Part shown: piece by piece, positions 15,601-17,545 of the stretch | How the letters are laid out: each line of letters begins with the position of its first letter | Position numbering within the stretch: position 1 is the first letter of the stretch | Assembly (NCBI GenBank): GCA_030673645.1 | Contig: DAOVIO010000081.1 | Location: 1-17,545 of the forward strand | Direction of reading: 5' to 3' | Length of the DNA stretch: 17,545 nt | DNA from: JAGLSB01 sp023135955 | Lineage (GTDB): Bacteria > Bacteroidota > Bacteroidia > Bacteroidales > GCA-2748055 | Notes under the pieces: model-generated | Seen by the model: only the letters and a program-made list of their open reading frames with translations | Told to the model about the DNA's origin: nothing | The model's database searches: none | Made by a program: the position numbers and the translations under genes

Positions 15601-15955
15601 CAATTATTCTTATATCGTAACAATGGACTCTTATCAGGATGTGGATGGCACATTTCTACTCAATTCCGATACAACGATTAGGGTAAATATGGAACTTACA
15701 TCAGGATTGAATAGAGATTTTAATAAGAATATCAAAATGTATCCTAATCCTGCCACTGAAAAGCTCTTTATTGAATATGATTCTCAGGAATTCAGTCTTG
15801 AAATATCAAATTTTCTTGGTCAGGTAGTATATAATGAGAATATTTCTGTGTCAAAATCTGTGATCGATTTATCCAATTTTAGTAAAGGGATTTATCTGGT
15901 TAAGATTATTGAAAATAAATCTATGGCTTATACCGGTAGTTTTATTATTAAGTAA
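12671..15955 (+). CDS. Modular T9SS-secreted right-handed beta-helix protein, probably polysaccharide-acting
   Basis: A 1094-residue secreted multidomain protein. In order: signal peptide 1-21 (ending LQAQ); a carbohydrate-binding-module-like jelly roll 22-172 that opens NLMPNPGFELG, as CBM4/9-like modules do, and closes with GTWYVDSLVLE; a Pro/Asp linker 178-198; a right-handed beta-helix about 200-815 that begins VFLSPTGSDLNNG; a fibronectin-III-like module 819-925 (YNVYVGKSQEAV, FWRVDAIKDNEI, GDVWSFTT); a carboxypeptidase-regulatory-like module about 932-1011; and a T9SS type A sorting domain 1020-1094 (MYPNPATEKLFIEY, GIYLVKI). The front of the helix region is organised as in the GH141-like protein at 6476-9271 (PGHEVIFDGT / PGEKVIFSG, FVNREMLNLCRWPN / FVNEERQIRARFPD), but the GH141 segments HGPFNSWGR and DLDDGSSNY are absent. 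It could be an endo-acting hydrolase or lyase, or a binding protein. It is the only T9SS cargo here. Confidence 0.85.
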   Translation: MKIKSITITLFIALGINLQAQNLMPNPGFELGYDIDHPFTAINGSVVTFSGTSQEVFQGDSALQIVVDVVGTGGPQVIGLRHQIPHLDPDSIYSARVAINGPLGQEFRFRFLGDIKQTKNFEVSSEGYNIYEYLIDPLGASARDTHLVALEFAFTGNSAGTWYVDSLVLEVTGVSTADPDPDPDPDPDPDPDPNPSPGPTVFLSPTGSDLNNGSMSAPLLSLAKADEMDADTIFLLSGRYYDEHHFVNFSGSETNPKVIMAYPGHEVIFDGTFPVESAWELHEGSIYKTTLNKDIWQVFVNREMLNLCRWPNVEGFIEDEQPVSPLTLPNSLWDQAGTWGHSADHSTNGVMIDDGGQNLAGIDMDLTGAISVLNVGSFKTSASNVVSHTPGDDFFTYDFTLSDPFLTWQKPSKAYYYIEGKLNLLDTPGEWFFDKDTKELYVMTKDMTDPSTMEVRVKDQSYAMTFGNSDYLHIEGIKFWGTTISGTDNNYLTIEDCEFTYPSYGKRILEEYAPVDITIFEGNCSNINLLNNVIQYTEGEAFYFSGTNHLMDNNLIRHIDFTCVNLYMIGGTLDFKGDNNVFSNNTIYICGASETITPGSYNTVEGNEVWSIGHLQNDGAIIQYMVSPTIGSVTRNNWLHDCTKMGSRYDGSLDVGNTGILGFWEPWESQTKGMHYGNTYWNTESGFMIKGDYHTVNNNTVFDNLKVSIIMMNKPPEGGNHNSICVNNIGEMISGYRGGATPDDYPIGGTHSNNYNAYYEDLSVEEVLMDVENRDFRPRPSAFLIEKGTFDVNSDDLFSEHTYIDSVFDIGAYEYGDTLYNIAGRKLNNASHPIPANMGTANAEDIILAFRPAYKALSYNVYVGKSQEAVSEATIESPEFKSNQNYNVYNPGAIYKETEVFWRVDAIKDNEIVKGDVWSFTTSIDANGADSDILAMVDFIILSDETPIEGAMIQIDGKIEYSDSEGKANFADIPEGYNYSYIVTMDSYQDVDGTFLLNSDTTIRVNMELTSGLNRDFNKNIKMYPNPATEKLFIEYDSQEFSLEISNFLGQVVYNENISVSKSVIDLSNFSKGIYLVKIIENKSMAYTGSFIIK
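13202..13249 (+). repeat. Hexanucleotide tandem repeat encoding a (Asp-Pro)8 linker
   Basis: Eight consecutive 6-bp units of the form GAY-CCN (GACCCA, GATCCC or GATCCT) encode DP eight times, followed by NP, SP and GP. It joins the N-terminal binding module to the beta-helix of the T9SS protein. DP-rich linkers are common between modules of secreted Bacteroidota enzymes. Units are imperfect (three third-base variants), which lowers but does not remove the chance of slippage-driven length change; any change of whole units keeps the frame. Confidence 0.9.
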
Positions 15956-15982
15956 AAAATTCAATCTAAAAAATACAAATCT

Positions 15983-17437
15983 ATGAAATCGCCAGCTTCT
16001 TTATTTTTAGGTAGCATTATACTTGCAGGAGCCTGTTCAACTGCCCAGGAAAAACCAAATATTATCCTCATTATGGCCGATGATATGGGCTGGGGAGATA
16101 CCGGTTATAACGGCAATGATATCATTCTTACTCCACACCTCGATCAGATGGCTGATGATGGCGTTCGATTCGATCGGTTTTATTCGGCATCCGCAGTCTC
16201 TTCACCTACTCGTGCAAGTGTACTAACTGGCAGGAATCCATTTCGTACAGGTGTTTTTACTGCCAATCAGGGAATCTTACGCCCTGAAGAAGTTACCATT
16301 CCCGAATTGTTAAAGGAAGAGGGCTATGAAACTGGTCATTTTGGGAAATGGCATTTAGGAACACTTACATATTCAGAAAGGGATGCTAACAGAGGGAAAC
16401 CAGGAAATACAAAAGAATATAATCCACCTGCGCTACATGGTTTTGATGTGGCATTTTCTACGGAATCAAAAGTTCCTACCTGGGATCCAATGAAAAAACG
16501 AAAGGGCGGAGGTAAAAGAAGCGGAAATTACTTACTTCCAGAGGAGGAATTTGAACATTATGGAACTTATTATTGGGATATTGATGGAAACAAAATTACA
16601 GATAACCTCGAGGGTGATGATAGTCGTGTAATTATGGACAGAGTTTTACCTTTCATTGATAAATCTGTAGAAAACAAAAATCCATTCTTTGCTGTAGTAT
16701 GGTTTCATACACCGCATAAGCCATATATTGCCGGACCCGAATATCACGAGATTTATAAAGAACATTCATTGGATGTCATCAATTATGCCGGAAGCATTAC
16801 GGCCATGGACAAACAAATTGGAAGACTCAGAGAATTTTTAAAAGAGAAGGGTGCTGATGAAAATACTATGATCTGGTTTTGTAGTGATAATGGTCCGGAA
16901 AACAGAACCCCAGGGTCAACAGCAGGACTTAGGGATAGGAAGCGTTCATTGCATGAAGGCGGAATAAGGGTTCCGGGTGTTATGGTGTGGCCTGCGAAAA
17001 TTAAAGAGCCATTTGTAAGTGAAAGTCCGGCTTTTACTTCCGATTATCTTCCTACAATTGCAGAAGTCCTGAATATTGATGATTCCCTCATTACAAACGA
17101 ACTTGATGGAACAAGCTTATTGCCTGTTCTTTCCGGGGAGAAGAATGATAGAGCTTCTTATATGGGTTTTTCTATAGGGAATCAGTTGGTATGGATGAAT
17201 AGCCAGCAGAAATTATATTCTTCAGGTCCGGAACTCGAAATTTTTGATATCCAAAATGATAGGGAGGAAAAGAATAATATTATTGATGGAAATCCTGATC
17301 TTAAAAAAGAAATGATAGAGGCATTGGAAGATTGGCAGGAGTCATGTAAAAAGAGTTTTGATGGGGAAGAATATGGAACCAAATCAGTTGAAAAGCTGAA
17401 TCAAAGATGGAGATCGATAAAAATTGAAGATGAATAG
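15983..17437 (+). CDS. S1-family sulfatase lipoprotein, Ser-type (S-x-P-T-R)
   Basis: A 484-residue sulfatase with a lipoprotein signal ending GAC (Cys18, relaxed lipobox). The domain starts KPNIILIMADDMGWGDTG (Asp33/Asp34). The active-site segment is S73-S-P-T-R77 followed by ASVLTGRNPFRTGV; Ser73 is the predicted formylglycine precursor. K122 and H124 in GKWHLGT, H245 in TPHKPY, D302-N303 in SDNGPE and K320 in LRDRKRSLHEGGIRVPG complete the site. The latter block is typical of sulfatases annotated as arylsulfatase A-like or N-acetylgalactosamine-6-sulfatase-like. An insert at about 128-200 (TYSERDANRGKPGN through YGTYYWDIDG) is rich in Lys and Arg (KKRKGGGKR) and could contact an anionic glycan. 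It begins 27 bp after the T9SS gene, and its 3' end overlaps or abuts the next sulfatase. Confidence 0.93.
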   Translation: MKSPASLFLGSIILAGACSTAQEKPNIILIMADDMGWGDTGYNGNDIILTPHLDQMADDGVRFDRFYSASAVSSPTRASVLTGRNPFRTGVFTANQGILRPEEVTIPELLKEEGYETGHFGKWHLGTLTYSERDANRGKPGNTKEYNPPALHGFDVAFSTESKVPTWDPMKKRKGGGKRSGNYLLPEEEFEHYGTYYWDIDGNKITDNLEGDDSRVIMDRVLPFIDKSVENKNPFFAVVWFHTPHKPYIAGPEYHEIYKEHSLDVINYAGSITAMDKQIGRLREFLKEKGADENTMIWFCSDNGPENRTPGSTAGLRDRKRSLHEGGIRVPGVMVWPAKIKEPFVSESPAFTSDYLPTIAEVLNIDDSLITNELDGTSLLPVLSGEKNDRASYMGFSIGNQLVWMNSQQKLYSSGPELEIFDIQNDREEKNNIIDGNPDLKKEMIEALEDWQESCKKSFDGEEYGTKSVEKLNQRWRSIKIEDE

Positions 17438-17545
17438 AATGGAACAAATAGGAATTCTTCTTACAGGCAGTCTGATTATTGGTGCAGCTGGTTGTAGCTC
17501 TTCTGATAAATCCGGCTCAGAAGAGAGCTCGCGACCAAATATCAT
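17430..17545 (+). CDS. Sulfatase lipoprotein, N-terminal fragment (3' end outside window)
   Basis: An open frame runs to the window edge. The best reading is MNRMEQIGILLTGSLIIG followed by AAGC, a lipoprotein signal peptide with Cys22, then a Ser-rich stretch and RPNII. RPNI(I/L) just after the lipoprotein linker is how the sulfatase domains of the complete neighbours begin, so this is very probably another sulfatase. The first ATG (17430) overlaps the preceding gene by 8 bp. A second in-frame ATG at 17439 lies 1 bp after the upstream stop and also leaves a usable signal peptide, so the start is unsettled. Either choice suggests translational coupling with the upstream sulfatase. The active site lies outside the window. 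Confidence 0.7.
   Translation, partial: MNRMEQIGILLTGSLIIGAAGCSSSDKSGSEESSRPNI

Overview
The window is AT-rich and every supported gene lies on the + strand, most only a few to a few tens of bases apart. It reads as the middle of a carbohydrate-degradation locus in a member of the Bacteroidota. The phylum call rests on three things seen in the sequence: short lipoprotein signal peptides ending in a Cys on almost every enzyme, a C-terminal type IX secretion (T9SS) sorting domain on one large protein, and AT-rich start regions without Shine-Dalgarno sites. A marine or sediment, probably oxygen-poor, bacterium (possibly Marinilabiliales/Prolixibacteraceae-like) is an inference from the enzyme set; genus cannot be read from the sequence.

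Layout: (1) 1-147, the C-terminal end of a sulfatase; (2) 177-1670, a sulfatase lipoprotein with a C-x-A-S-R active site; (3) a 209-bp gap with a GC-rich palindrome and a candidate promoter; (4) 1880-6278, three GH29-type alpha-L-fucosidase lipoproteins, the first divergent, the other two tandem paralogues; (5) 6279-6464, the in-frame 3' remnant of a lost beta-helix gene; (6) 6476-9271, a GH141-like beta-helix protein ending in a chitobiase-C-terminal-like domain and a PDZ-like domain; (7) 9298-10851 and 11006-12550, two Ser-type sulfatases; (8) 12574-12657, two copies of a small palindromic intergenic repeat; (9) 12671-15955, a 1094-residue modular T9SS beta-helix protein with a (DP)8 linker; (10) 15983-17437, a Ser-type sulfatase; (11) 17430-17545, the start of another sulfatase lipoprotein.

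Together, six sulfatases (four complete), three GH29 enzymes and two intact beta-helix proteins point to a polysaccharide rich in sulfated fucose, such as a fucoidan or sulfated fucan. The likely division of labour is inferred: the T9SS protein reaches the cell surface or medium and attacks or binds the polymer, while the lipoprotein sulfatases and fucosidases strip sulfate and terminal fucose from fragments. None of the four complete sulfatases has the canonical C-x-P-S-R motif, so maturation probably depends on an anaerobic-type (radical SAM) sulfatase-maturating enzyme encoded elsewhere. No SusC/SusD pair, regulator, transporter, fucose-catabolism gene, RNA gene, transposase or CRISPR array is visible in the window.

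The main items for a second look are the beta-helix remnant joined in frame behind a GH29 stop codon, the PDZ tail on a GH141-like protein, the T9SS beta-helix protein of unknown activity, the GH29 with a degraded His-His motif, and the non-canonical sulfatase active sites.
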